Shown here piece by piece: positions 23,436 through 35,700 of a DNA stretch of 64,000 bases. The stretch's first letter is position 1. Each line of letters begins with the position of its first letter. The notes below the pieces were generated by a model that saw nothing but the letters and a program-made list of their open reading frames with translations, was not told the origin of the DNA and ran no database searches. This DNA is from Yponomeuta sedellus (lineage: Eukaryota > Arthropoda > Insecta > Lepidoptera > Yponomeutidae). The stretch lies in contig OW203727.1 of NCBI GenBank assembly GCA_934045075.1, forward strand, positions 19,156,861 through 19,220,860, in the 5' to 3' direction. The translations under genes and the position numbers were made by a program.

Positions 23436-23702
23436 TGTCTTGTCTTGTCCTGTCCCGTCCTGTCCCGTCTTGTCCAGTCCTGTCCTATCTTGTCCTGCCC
23501 TGCCCTGCCCTCCCTGCCCTACCCTGCCCTGCCCTGCCGTCCTGTCCTGTCCTGTCCTGTCCTTTCCTGTCCTTTCCTTTCCTTTCCTGTCCCGTCCCGT
23601 CCCGTCCCGTCCCGTCCCGTCCCGTCCCGTCCCGTCCCGCCCCGCCCCGCCCCGCGCCGCCCTGCCCTGCCCTGCCCTGTCCTGTCTTGTCTTGTCTTAT
23701 CT
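23436..23702. repeat. C/T-only pentamer minisatellite
   Basis: About 265 bp of tandem pentamers (tgtcc, cgtcc, tgccc, cgccc, tttcc variants) with no A on the plus strand except single units. All three plus frames and the reverse are open because the unit has no stop; these are not genes. Blocks of like units (cgtcc about 10 in a row near 23585) show local expansion. Confidence 0.95.
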
Positions 23703-23719
23703 TAAAAAATAAGTTCACG

Positions 23720-25020
23720 TGTTACAGGTATTTCGAGTGGTGTAAATTTCGCCGGCACGTTGTAAGGTGGATAGATCTTTACACAAGCAAGTTACTTGTT
23801 TAGAATTAGTTCCGCTAATGCTGTGTACAGAACGTATCGATCGCCTTCGAATACGGAATCAGATAGAACCTTTGCTTTTAGTAAATAATTAATTTAATTC
23901 GACTTGCCCCAAGTTAATTTGATCTTTATCGCTTTGAACGCTAGGTTGTAACTAGGGGGCACTCACGAAATAGTATTCGGATTCGTGTTATTGGCAGTTC
24001 TCGATAAAATTATTTGAGCAATTGCCACAAAGTCGCCGGAAGTTCGCAACTGGAGCGGATAACAAAAGTCTGGCCGTGATTTTTACGACCTAAAAGAAAG
24101 TTTTAATACCATTTATGTGACTGGAAGTTTTTTTGATAAGCCGCGGCATCAGTTTCCATCTAGTTTTATAGTAGTAAAGTTTTCCTAGAGGGTTTTACGA
24201 GAGAAAATATAAGTTTGTAACGTTTTAATACCGGTTTTATTTGTGACCGTTTATCGGCCAATAACTTATCTATGTTTCGCACAGGAACTCTCTCAGAGAG
24301 AGCCTAGGCACCACACGGTGCCATTTATTCACAAGATGCATAAAAAACAAAGACATTGGTTTGATATGCTCGGTGAAACAGGAATCCGGGACTTAATGGT
24401 TAATCAAATGATTGGATTTTTATTTTTGAAGTGCTTTATTACCATACATCATTTACATCAGTAGTTGCTTAGTAGTTACTTCGTGTATTTTTGGATTACA
24501 TGTTCAGTGTTTGTTTTCATCCACCTGTACCTACTAATTGCTCAAATTATGGCTACCTGAATTTTTTGTTGCCTTTCTGTAAACCTAATGTGTTATATCA
24601 ATAATATAATAAGACAAAATGTCAATGAAACTTTTCTACAACCCAGCATAACTTAAGTCTAGAAAAAGTTACCTTACCTTAAATTACATTTTCAGGCCAG
24701 AAAACAGTTCGTTTTAAAACATTTAACTTACAAATCAAGGAATTAAGTTTTTATCTAGCGTAAGTAACTTTAAAACAATAAAAGTATAGTTTGTTAAACA
24801 CATTCAGTTACATGATTACCTAATACATACAGGACTGGACACACGAGCATCAAAAAGAAAACCATCTGACATATTTGTGTTTCACAGGATACAGTAACGA
24901 TTCGTTTGTACGATTACTTATTGTATTCTACACGGCTTTGGGTCTCGAGCGCGCGTATGTAAACTTATCGTATGGATCTTATACATCCTTAATTTTATGA
25001 TTTCCAATTTCCAACCCGCC
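23720..25020. other. No gene seen
   Basis: A ctctctcagagagag SINE hairpin remnant near 24290 is the only recognisable item. No supported exon. Confidence 0.4.
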
Positions 25021-25024
25021 TTTA

Positions 25025-26599
25025 CAACACTTCTTGACAGCAACTCTTGAATACATAACATAGCTCTGTCAGCATCTTATCGCGGCCGTGGCTCTGCGCC
25101 CTGAGCGAGCAGGCGTCAAAGAGATGTACCTCCTAACTAATAAAATAACATTGATAAAGCGAACTAAATTTTATGGCGTGTTTACAAAACTCTTGCGAGC
25201 AACCCTTGAACACATCGCAAGGTTCGGACAGCATCTCGTCAGGGCAGCGGGTCTGCGCTATGAGCGAGGGTACGTAAACGAGATACACATCCTGTTTTAT
25301 AAAATAGCATCGATAAATCGAACAAAATGTTATGGCCCGTTTACAAAACTCCCTGCGGGCAACTCTTGAAGACATCGCACAGCTCAGACGGCATCTTATC
25401 TAGGCAGCGGCTATGCGCCCTGGCCCTAGAGTCTAATACTTATATAGTTTTTCAATAGAATGAAATATGCACGACAATGGTTGAGTTTTCCCTTAATTTG
25501 GTAGTCTACAAAGCAATAGCAGTACAATGTCAATACAGCGGTATAGCGCGTGCAAATTAAATAGGAAGATCGAATTGCGAGAAGCGCCGAGTTAAGTAGC
25601 ACGAGTTAACCATTGCAATGCGATTGGTTACTAGACTACCGATAGTGTGAATGAAACGACCATTACCGGACTAATATGACTATATTGAGTTGAACACCTA
25701 TGCATTTTAGAGACTCACCCTCCCGAGGGAGTGCACGTCAACGAGATATTTATCCTGAGCAATAAAATAGCACTGATAAATCGAATCAAAAATTCATTGC
25801 GCATTTACAACACTCCCTGCGAGCAACCCCTGAACACATCGCGTAGCTCGGACAGCATCTTGTCAGGACAGCGGCTCTGCGCCCAGCACATATCAACGAA
25901 ATATACATCCTGAGCAATAAAATAGCACTGATAAATCGAACTAAGTTTATAGCGCGTTTACAACACTCCCTGCGAGCAACTCTTGAACACATAGCACAGC
26001 TCGGACAGCATCTTGTCGAGGCAGCGGTTCTGCGCTATGAGCGAGGGCACGTAAACGAGATACACATGCTGTCGTATAAAATAGCATTGATAAATCGAAC
26101 TAAGTTTATGGCGCGTTTACAACACTCCCTGCGAGCAACTCTTGAAGACATCGCACAGCTCGGACAGCATCTTGTCAGGACAGCGGCTCTGCGCCCAGCG
26201 CATATCAACGAAATATACATCCTGAGCAATAAAATAGCACCCGTCTCAATTTCTCCTTCAGCAATCTTTCCGATTTCAGGTTGCCTGGAAGAAATTGCTA
26301 TCAGCAATAAGGCCGCCAATTGTACCTCTTCTTTTGTAACTGTTGTCTCTGTAATTATTTTCTGGTGTGTACAATAAAGAATATTCTTATCTTATCTTAT
26401 CTTATAGCACTGATAAATCGAACTAAGTTTATAGCGCGTTTACAACACTCCCTGCGAGGAACTCTTGAACACATAGCACATCTCGGACAGCATCTTATCT
26501 AGGCAGCGGTTCTGCGCTATGAGCGATGGCATGTAAACGAGATACACATGCTGTCGTATAAAATAGCATTTATAGATCGAACTAAAATTCATTGCGCGT
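25025..26599. repeat. Tandem array derived from the KIAA0825-like terminal exon
   Basis: About eight imperfect units (150-165 bp) continue directly from the last exon of the minus-strand gene. Each has tttacaacactccctgcgag, agctcggacagcatcttgtc and gcagcggctctgcgc, then an AT-rich part (aataaaatagcac). Unit starts are near 25025, 25181, 25340, 25725 (partial), 25803, 25959, 26117 and 26437. On the minus strand several units keep the exon's frame and stop: the 26437 unit reads M..AQNRCLDKMLSEMCYVF to SQGVL-stop, and the 26117 unit reads AQSRCPDKMLSELCDVF to the same stop. The array is broken by unique sequence (25425-25725) and a retroelement (26239-26405). Confidence 0.85.
26239..26405 (-). 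mobile_element. Retroelement end inserted in the exon-derived array
   Basis: Inverted copy of the 10185/29233 element with ttatcttatcttatctta at its right end. It is flanked by atagcac (about 26232-26238 and 26405-26411), consistent with a target duplication inside a satellite unit. Confidence 0.75.
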
Positions 26600-26797
26600 T
26601 TACAACACTCCCTGCGAGCAACTCTTGAAGACATCGCACAGCTCGGACAGCATCTTGTCGGGGCAGCGGCTCTGCGCCCTGAGCGAGCGCATGTCAACGC
26701 GGCGCGTGACGTGCGCGCGCGCGCCCGCCGCGCCGGACATCGCGCGCGCCGCCGCCACCAGCCGCGACCACGGCATCGGCCACTCGCCGCGCAAGTG
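26600..26797 (-). CDS. KIAA0825-like exon 14 (terminal)
   Basis: 198 nt in phase 0 to a TAA at 26600. The acceptor tttgcccgcag has a poor pyrimidine tract. Encodes RGEWPMPWSRLVAAARAMSG and CPDKMLSELCDVFKSCS. The last 33 or so codons and 3' flank are the source-like unit of the adjoining array. It is less certain than other exons because acceptor context is poor. Confidence 0.6.
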   Translation of the reverse strand, partial: HLRGEWPMPWSRLVAAARAMSGAAGARAHVTRRVDMRSLRAQSRCPDKMLSELCDVFKSCSQGVL

Positions 26798-29700
26798 CTG
26801 CGGGCAAACCCCGCCAATTATTGCTATTATTCATCATCAACCCTTTTTGTCCCCACCGATGGGCACGGGTCTCTTCCCTGAGAAAGGTATAGGCCATACT
26901 CCACCACAAGGGCCAAGTCCGGATTGGTGGAGGCTTGCAAGACTATAATAGTGGCTGGTGTTACTGTCAGAAGTTTTCAAGCCGCCCTAAGGCCTCTGAC
27001 TTGGTTTAACGACTGCCATTTATCGACGACAGCCGGCACCAATTGCTTAACGTGCCTTGCGAAGCACGGAACCGCTCAGTTAAATGCCACTAGCGTTAGT
27101 CATAGATGGTCGCCTATCCATGCACTGAACGCGCCCTATTACTATTATTACGTACATACATAACCTCACGCCTGTATCCCAGAGGGGTAGGCAGAGACCA
27201 GGGACTGCCACTTGCCACTATTATTAAACTAGTAATAATAATAAAATGTTTATTCTATATTTATTCTATCGTTTCCGCCAAACTAAATGATAGTTTGTTG
27301 GCAGATTTAGGGCCGTTTTCTCCATAGAACCAAATCTAGATTACGGCAAGCTAAATCCGGTTTTGGACTCCTAATCGAGATTACAATAACAAATTGGATT
27401 TCTCCAATATCGTAAACCAAAGTTTAAACTGAAGTCTCTGAACGGCCGATATTGGACGATTAGCTTCTAAAACCAGATTAACAGTCAGACAAATGTCAGA
27501 TATCAGCTGCCAAAAGACGTCAAAGGTTTTACTTTACCAAATATTGTTTTCACTATTGGTGAATGTTGGATCCCTTTTTCGTTTTAACATCATCTTTATG
27601 AGAGCCGTTCAAAATGTATTTCGCACAAAACTAACCGCGCCAGAAACAAAATTCAAAATTGCCGAAAAAGTTTATGAAATTACACAGAATAACCGGAAAT
27701 ATCACAGAATTCTCGACACTTTAGACAGCTGCGTTTCAAAATAAAAAAATAAACCCTCAAATCTTAGCTTTTTATGTCTAATCTGTAACAAGAACTAGAT
27801 TTCGTGAACCAGATCAAAAAGTTACGGGAGAAATCGGATGGTAATAAATCTATTTTTTAAACTTCGTTCAAACATGATCCTGATTATGAAATCCAGTTTT
27901 ACGCAGCAAATGGAGAAAACGGCCCTTACTCTCACTTTAAAACTAAGTTGCGTAAAACACTTAACAAATTACTTTAATTAAGTTTACATAGAAAAGTAAG
28001 TAGGTGGCTGGATGAACGAGGAAAGAGTGAAGTGGCGTGCCATAGGGAAGCCCTATGTCCAGCTGTGGACGAGTAAGAGTGGCTGGAACACCTGGTGAGG
28101 CGGGAAGACGGCAGGCGACAAGGCAGTAAAGGAGTGGCGGCTGAGAGCCGGGCGGCGGTCAGCGGGAAGACTAACTCGCCACGGTCCGACGACGTAGTCG
28201 GGTCGGCAGGGAGCCCGTGGATGCGAAAGGCGATTGGCCGCGAAGACTGTCGTGATAGGGAAAAGGTGGATAGAAGTGGTCTGATGATGATGATGTTGGA
28301 CGAGAACAGACTGATTAATAAAGATAAGATAAAGATAAGATAAAGATATTTTATTTGCTAAAAAGATGTTGCATGTTTACAATACTTGCGGTATCTGCAC
28401 TAGACTTTAAGTCTGTATCGCAGAGACCAGAAATGGATTGATTGTTATAATAATTTTGAATGACAGGATTAGAATTGACAAGGAAGTGGTTATGAGGAAA
28501 AGGAAGAACAAGTGTCATGAACAAATTATAGTACCACAAAGAGGGGTCCAGAAGTAAAAGTCAATATCTAATAGTAAGATTCAAAATCGAAGTAAAAAAG
28601 TATACACTATAAAAACAAAATGTTTACCTAATGGACGTCAAAACTGTTAGTTTCACAATTAATAGATTAGGTATGTGGAGAAGAAACTAAGAAAATACTC
28701 ACATTTATACTTCTTACCTGTTATTATTGTCTTTAGCACGGGTTAATAATAATAATAATAATACTATTGGCCTTTTTGCATCTACTTAATGAGATGATTT
28801 ATACAGCGTCCAGTGGTATCTTCACTCACACTAGATGGGTGAAGGGACCACTCCGACGCTGTAGTGCCTGGGTCATGGTTTTATAGATGGTGTAGGCATG
28901 CCCAGGCTAGGCATACCATCCTGACAGCTTAGTCGGCCTAGCCCACAGGAAAGACTAGTCAATACGTGCGGAGCCAACCAAGCCGCGGGTTTCCTCACGA
29001 TGCACGGGTCAGTGCATTAAAAAGAATACTTCTTACCTGGTCAAAGGGTCTTCTCCCGATGTGGAACATGATGTAAAGTAACGGAGCTTTGTTCAATGGC
29101 ACATCAGCGTCTGCAGCATCAGCCACCTCTTGGATGCCGAGCTCCTTGTAGATCCTCTCGGCGTGCAGTTGCAAATGATCGTAAATCACCTAAAGATTAC
29201 ATAAGTGATTTTCACTCAAGCATTTTCTTGTTAAGATAAGATAAGAATATTCTTTATTGTACACGCCAGAAAATAATTACAGAGACAACAGTTACAAAAG
29301 AAAAGGTACAATTGGCGGCCTTATTGCTGATAGCAATTTCTTCCAGGCAACCTCAAATCGGAAAGATTGCTGAAGGAGAAATTGAGACGGGTAGTTGGTG
29401 CTCAGCGAATATTTATATACATACGTATATGTAATAAAATAAACTTACATTGATAAATACTATTATAGACATACATAAACATTAAGTACTTCTTCTTCTT
29501 CTTCAGGCTATATTATGTAGTCCACTGCTGGACATAGCCCTCCCCTAATGAGCGCCATAGCGCCCTGTCTTCAGCTTGCCGCACCCAGCATCTGCCGGCA
29601 ATTTGCAGATCGTCATCCCACCTGGTCGGAGGGCGTCCTACACTACGTTTGCCGAGTCGCGGTCTCCACTCAAGAACACGTTTACTCCAACGGTTCACGA

Positions 29701-32700
29701 GATATGGCCAGCCCACTGCCACTTCAGCTCGCTAATTGTCTGAGCTATGTCGATAACTTTGGTTCTCTGTCGGATGCATTCGTTACGAATCATATCCTTC
29801 AGAGAAACTCATATTAGCATAAACAGCATAGCTTTCAAGCATTTTACTCGAATATGTACAATGCAGCCTATAAATGAACCGCCCTTCTCTCAGAGAGAGC
29901 TCGCTGGGCAAGGATGTTCCAACCGTACATTGGCAACTTAAAGCGCTGAGGCACGTAAACATCTCAGGCACTCCGGTTTCCTCAGGATGTTTTATTTCAA
30001 GGCTAGCGAGTGGTACTGCTACTAGAAATTCATAAATATTCGTAAGTAAATTCAAGAGGACTGAGAGAACAGATACTCTGGCGTTCGAACCCACAACCTC
30101 TTGAATGCGAGGCAAGCATTTTTAATTTTTGGGATATAAAGGTTGTTATAAGAGAAAGACAGAAGCGTTTCGTCAAACTGTTGTACTAGCAGAAATTAAA
30201 TGTCATTTCATGTTATATTTAGAGTGGTTCTTTGTCAACTAGATTTCCTCGGTTGTACAGTTAACAGCAGCTCGATTTCTACATGTTTGTTGCAAAATCG
30301 CCGGTAAGACATATATTATTTTTTCTTCTGTGGTTTACGCCCCCTAATGCTCCGCCCTGGCTGTCGAAGGTACTCGTACGTAGGCATAAAAGTTAAATAT
30401 CTTGGTAACAATGCAATTAATTTTGTTGGTGTTTCAGTTCTTTATTCTGTTGGTTCGCATGAAATACAGCGTTCCCTCAAACTGATGTAAAACCCGATAT
30501 TAAGAAAAAATATAATTGTGAGAAAAGCTCCTAGAGCAATACACAGACTCTAATTAGCATGTTTCAGGAATTGCGAATTGTTGAGGTAACCCTGTACAGG
30601 GATGAGTCCATCGATGACCCAAAACGGCACATGCTAACTTACCCTGAGACTATCTCTGCCGGGTGGTGTGATCAGAATCTGACTGGTCAAGGCTGCAGCG
30701 TCGCTAGCTCGCTCGGCGTTCGATCCAGGCACACTACCCTAAAGGTAGAACGTAACATTAATTGTATGGAATGCGTTACTTTGCGGAAATCCATTGCGTG
30801 TTTTCTCACGCAAGTATTGGTGTCGGTGGTGGTGTGTTCGTGTCTTGCTTCTGCTTGAAAAAGTGGGAGGGAGGGCGGTGCATTACCTAACTGCGCGGTG
30901 CTTGTGGGATTTTTGGCGGAAGCAAAGTAATTTTCAGTTTTTAATGTAACATTAATTAACGTACCCAGTGAGGGTTCCCCGATTGCAACCCTTTATGTCT
31001 CCACTACGGAGGCACGGGTCTCTTCATGCATCGCAGGAAGGTTAGGCCATACTCCACCATGGGGGCCAAGTCAGGGTTTTCGAAGGTTTGTAAAACAGTA
31101 GCGGGCCTTACTGTCAGAAGTTATCAAACTATCCATAAGACCTCTGACATGGCTTAACGACTGCCATTACATGAAGCCTGCCGGCTGTCATGTAATGGCC
31201 CACGGCTTAATGTGCCTTGCAAAGCACGGAAGTGCTCGGAAAAAAATTCAACGGGAAGGTCACCCATGCAGCACCTGACCGCGCCTGTTGTTGCTTAACT
31301 CGTGTGATTGATTCCATTCACTCGGTTTGACTAGGCCACGAGGGTTCCCCACTGAGCCCGTACTTCTGAGGTACCGTAGGCAACAGTCATCGAGTCCCCT
31401 ACGCTGATTGACAAGTCCTTTCACCACGATAACTTGCCATCGATACGCTAAGAAGAAGAATTAACGTGGGCCTGTAACGTTAAAGCATTTTGGGGACTAC
31501 GTTAACGGCTATTAACTAGTTGCTAGGTTTATCCAAAAACCTATTAAAGTGGCAATACTGTTCGTACGATATCAACCCTTTGTATGTCCCCACTGCTGGG
31601 GCACGGGTCTCTTCCTACATCCAGAAAGGGTAGGCCATACTCCACCACGGGGGCTAAGCCCAGGTTGGTGGAGTATTGTAAGACAGTGGCGGGCCTTACT
31701 GTCAGAAATTACCTATTTAGCCTCTAAATAGGTTTTTAAAATTGTCAGTAATTATCAAGCCGCCCATCTAACATGCCCTCTGTTCGTGCGGTAAACTACA
31801 ATTTTAAGAAGTAACAGAATCAGAACCTCCTCCGAAAACCCAGCAAACTCCGGAAAATCCTCAAGACCAAACAGGTTGGTCAGCGTGAACTTCTTCTTGG
31901 ACGCGTTCACGATCATCTCAATTTCCTGCGTATGCTTGTCATCTTCATCAATGGAGCAAAGGGCCTCGGCTACAGCCAGGGCTATGGACGAGGCGCTACT
32001 GTGGCTGCCGTCGAAGCTTGCTGAGCTGGATGTGACTGGAGCAACAAAAGATATGAAGTTGAGCATTTATTTTCGAACTAAAGCATACAAAAAAGCACAC
32101 CCAAGAATATTTTCGCAAGCGCTACATATTATTAGCCTAACTCCACTCAATAACCAAGCTATGCCAATCCTGTGAAACCTGGTCAGACTCTTATGACAAA
32201 AAATCAAGTAAGTAAATCCGGAATTAAGCTAATATTGAGCATTTATACGAAAAATATCTGTGAAAATCTGCCGGCAGATGCTGGATGCGGCAAGCTGAAG
32301 ACAGGGCGCTATGGCTCTCATTAGGGGAGGGTTATGTTCAGCAGTGGACTACATAATATAGCCTGAAGAAGAAGAATAATAGTATTTATATGAGCACTAA
32401 TCCATCGAGTCGATAACTCGGAAAGTATAGTATTGTATGTGATTAGACGGTTTTTTATATAGCCTATATGCGTCCCACTACAGGGCACAGTCCTCCTCTC
32501 TGTACTACGCCTATAAGGCAGTTATTTCAGAACGGTTTGATGGATTATCTTGTATTGTAGCTAAGAACAAGCTCCTTAACAAGCTTATTATCGTCAACTT
32601 TGAACAATTAAGTGAGACATAAAAAGTATTTTTCATCCCACCATCTCGGAAAGAGTATTTTTAATCTTCAATATCTGAGTGGAAAAGCCGTTTTTATTCT

Positions 32701-35700
32701 ATAGAGGATAAAGTAAATTGAATTTAGAACATCGTGTGCACTAAGTTTGTGAATTAAAAAAGTGTACCTATCTTGTGATTGTAAACGTTTTTTTTTTGCA
32801 TTTAGTCATTTCCTCGCTGAGGTGGAATGAAAAGTTACGTGTTGCACTCGAGTGCAAAGATTTTTCACCTCGTGCTCTTTTGATTCCCTCGCTAACGCTC
32901 AGGATTCTAAATTTTGAGTCACTGGCTGCGCTCGTGATTCAATTTTAGAATCCTTCGCTTGCTCGGTCATCAAAATTGAACACGCGGTTAAAAAGCAACT
33001 TTGCACTCTTGTATAACAAATAACTATTTAACATTTGCTGCCCTTTTTTAAAAAAACTATTTAGAGGCTAAAAATTCCACCCATGCCGGGACTCGAACCC
33101 GCGACCTCTGGCTAACCGTGTCAGCGCTCTCCCAACTGGGCGACTTACCAACATCATTGAAATTTCGAACCTCTTTACAATACTCTCTGTACAGGCAGCA
33201 ACATCTGGCTGAAGTAATTTGCATTACTTGCAGCCCCGAATACCTACTTTGCAGTTAGGTTTTACGTTCGAATGATATTCTTGTTATTGACAAACCCTTT
33301 TGAAACTCAAAACAGACAATGCATCTCTGTTCAGGATACTATGACTTTATACGGATTGACGATTTATCGCATTTTTCTTGCTACATACTCGTAGGCTGCT
33401 ACTTATGTATGCGGAATCTGGGATTCCAATAATTTTAAACGCAATGTCTGAACTCCATAGTCAAATTCGTTTTTTTTTAAATACTGGCCGCTAATATTTT
33501 TCTCTTATAATATATACGTTAGTGATTTGTTTTTGTTGGGTTTAAAATGTCATATCGCTGAAAAAAAAATGGAACTCACTCATGAAAATATTCGTGCTAT
33601 GATTTATTACGATTTTCGACGTGGTTTAACGCAACAACAGTGCGTAGATCAATTAACTTCGACTTTTGGTGGTGAAGCTCCATCAAAAACGACTGTGTAT
33701 CACTGGTTTAGTGAGTTAAATCGCGGGCGCAGTAAGCTCACGGACGAAGTTAAAGAAGGTCGCCCGAAATCGGTAGTTGTGCTACAAAAGATTGAAGCTG
33801 TGCGAAAACTAATAATGCAAGACCGCCATGTTACGTATCGCGAGATAGAGGCTATTCTGGGCATATGTATGACGAGCATTCATAGGATATTACATGAACA
33901 TTTGTCTGTAAAAAAAATTTGTTCGCGTTGGATCCCGCACAACTTAACTCAGGATCAAAAAGATGCTCGAATCGAATGGTGCAAGAAAACCTTAAAAAAA
34001 TTCAACGGAGGCGACTCAAAATCTGTTTATAATATCTAGGTACACATCTGACGAATCCTGGATCTACGCGTACGATCCCGAAACTAAACAACAATCAACA
34101 GTTTGGGTGTTTCAAAATGAGCCGAACCCTACGAAAGTGGCTCGTACAAAAAGCACTGTAAAGCAAATGGGCCACCATTTGCTTTTTTGGTATTAATGGC
34201 CATGTGGCTACAATACCACTGGAGAATCGCAGAACGGTTAATTCGGAGTGGTACACGACCATTTGTTGGCCGGAAGTATTTGAAGAAATACGCCAAAACA
34301 ACCAGCGTCGCAGCATCATACTTCACCATGACAATGCCAGCTGTCATACATCTCAGGAGACAACTACATTTTTGGATGGTCCAAAAATAGAATTGATGGG
34401 TCATCCACCGTACAGCCCTGATTTGGCTCCCAATGATTTCTATTTATTCCCAAATGTAAAGAATAAATTACGTGGTCAACGATTTTCGACCCGTGAAGAT
34501 GCTGTAGATGCGTTCAAACAGCTCGTTTTGGAGATACCTCAATCAGAGTGGAAAAAGTGTCAAATTGGTTTCATCGAACGCAAAAGTGCATCGATCATAG
34601 TGGAGAATACTTTGAAGAACAATAAAAGCATATTTAGCCATATACATTTGTTTATTTTTTCTATTCCGCATACATAAGTAGCAGCCCTCGTATTGTATCA
34701 GTGACAAGTCGCATAATTCACAAAAATATTATAGCGCCAGTCACAGTAGTGGATTTTTTCATTCTTTTGTACGTCCTTACCCAGAACTAGCCTAGATCTT
34801 AGGTATACTTACACGTATGCCCAAGGCTAACAATCCTAACTTGCTTCGGTCTGGAGGGTCGGACGTTCATGTGCGGCTCTCCATTTGATTCGGATGACGC
34901 TGAAAGATGAAGTCGATGAAAATTTGCAAATTTTAAAATCGTTAGCTATATTTTGAGAAATATTCTTTTCATTGCGAAAACAGTGTTAGTAATGATTTCG
35001 GTATTAGTATTTGTAAACATTCGTGATTTCCAGCCTTTCACTCGTTACTGTCAATCCAAATGCCATATCTCGTGGTTAGTATGTCCCTTTCAAAATCAAT
35101 CGAATTCGAGTTCATTCTTTAGAGGAAAAATATGTATATATTATTTTTAATGCACTAACCTGAGCTAAGGACAATTTTAAAAACCTATCTGGCACGGATA
35201 GCCAGAGGTCGCGGGTTCGCAACCCGGCGTGGGTGGAATTTTTAGCCTCTAAATAGGTTTTTAAAAATATGTAGGTATGTTTTATTGCAACATAATCTAA
35301 TAGTTTCCCACCAAAGCCTTTCTGCGGGTTCAAAGTAGGATGTTGAGGAACTTGTTATGAGGAAGAGGATTTTTTTTATAATCGACTTTGAGGTATATGG
35401 TGGGGATGAGAAACCTGGCAGACTAAGAGGAAGAGGACGAGGATGAGGATGCAGGAGACTTCTCTCTCTCTCTCTCCCTCACACATTTCGTTTCAACAAA
35501 ACTTATAACTCTCCTTCCTTTTAAATTCCTCTTAAAATATGGGGAATAGGAAGAGGAATTTTTAAAATAAATTTTGAGGAAGAGGAAGATGACGAGGAAC
35601 CTCAAAAATATGAGGAAATTCCTCATTTTGGAGAAGAGGAAGATGACGAGGAACCTTAAAAACATGAGGAAATTCCTCATTTTGAGGAAGAGGAAGATGA

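Noticed and set aside
23407..23803. Long Ser-Cys-Pro-Val-Leu frames on both strands
   Set aside because: They come from a pentamer with no stop codon in any frame, not from a gene.
25088..26377. Plus-strand frames such as those reading HSLRATLEHIAQLGQHLV
   Set aside because: They look helical, but they are antisense to the minus-strand terminal exon copies, which keep frame and stop.
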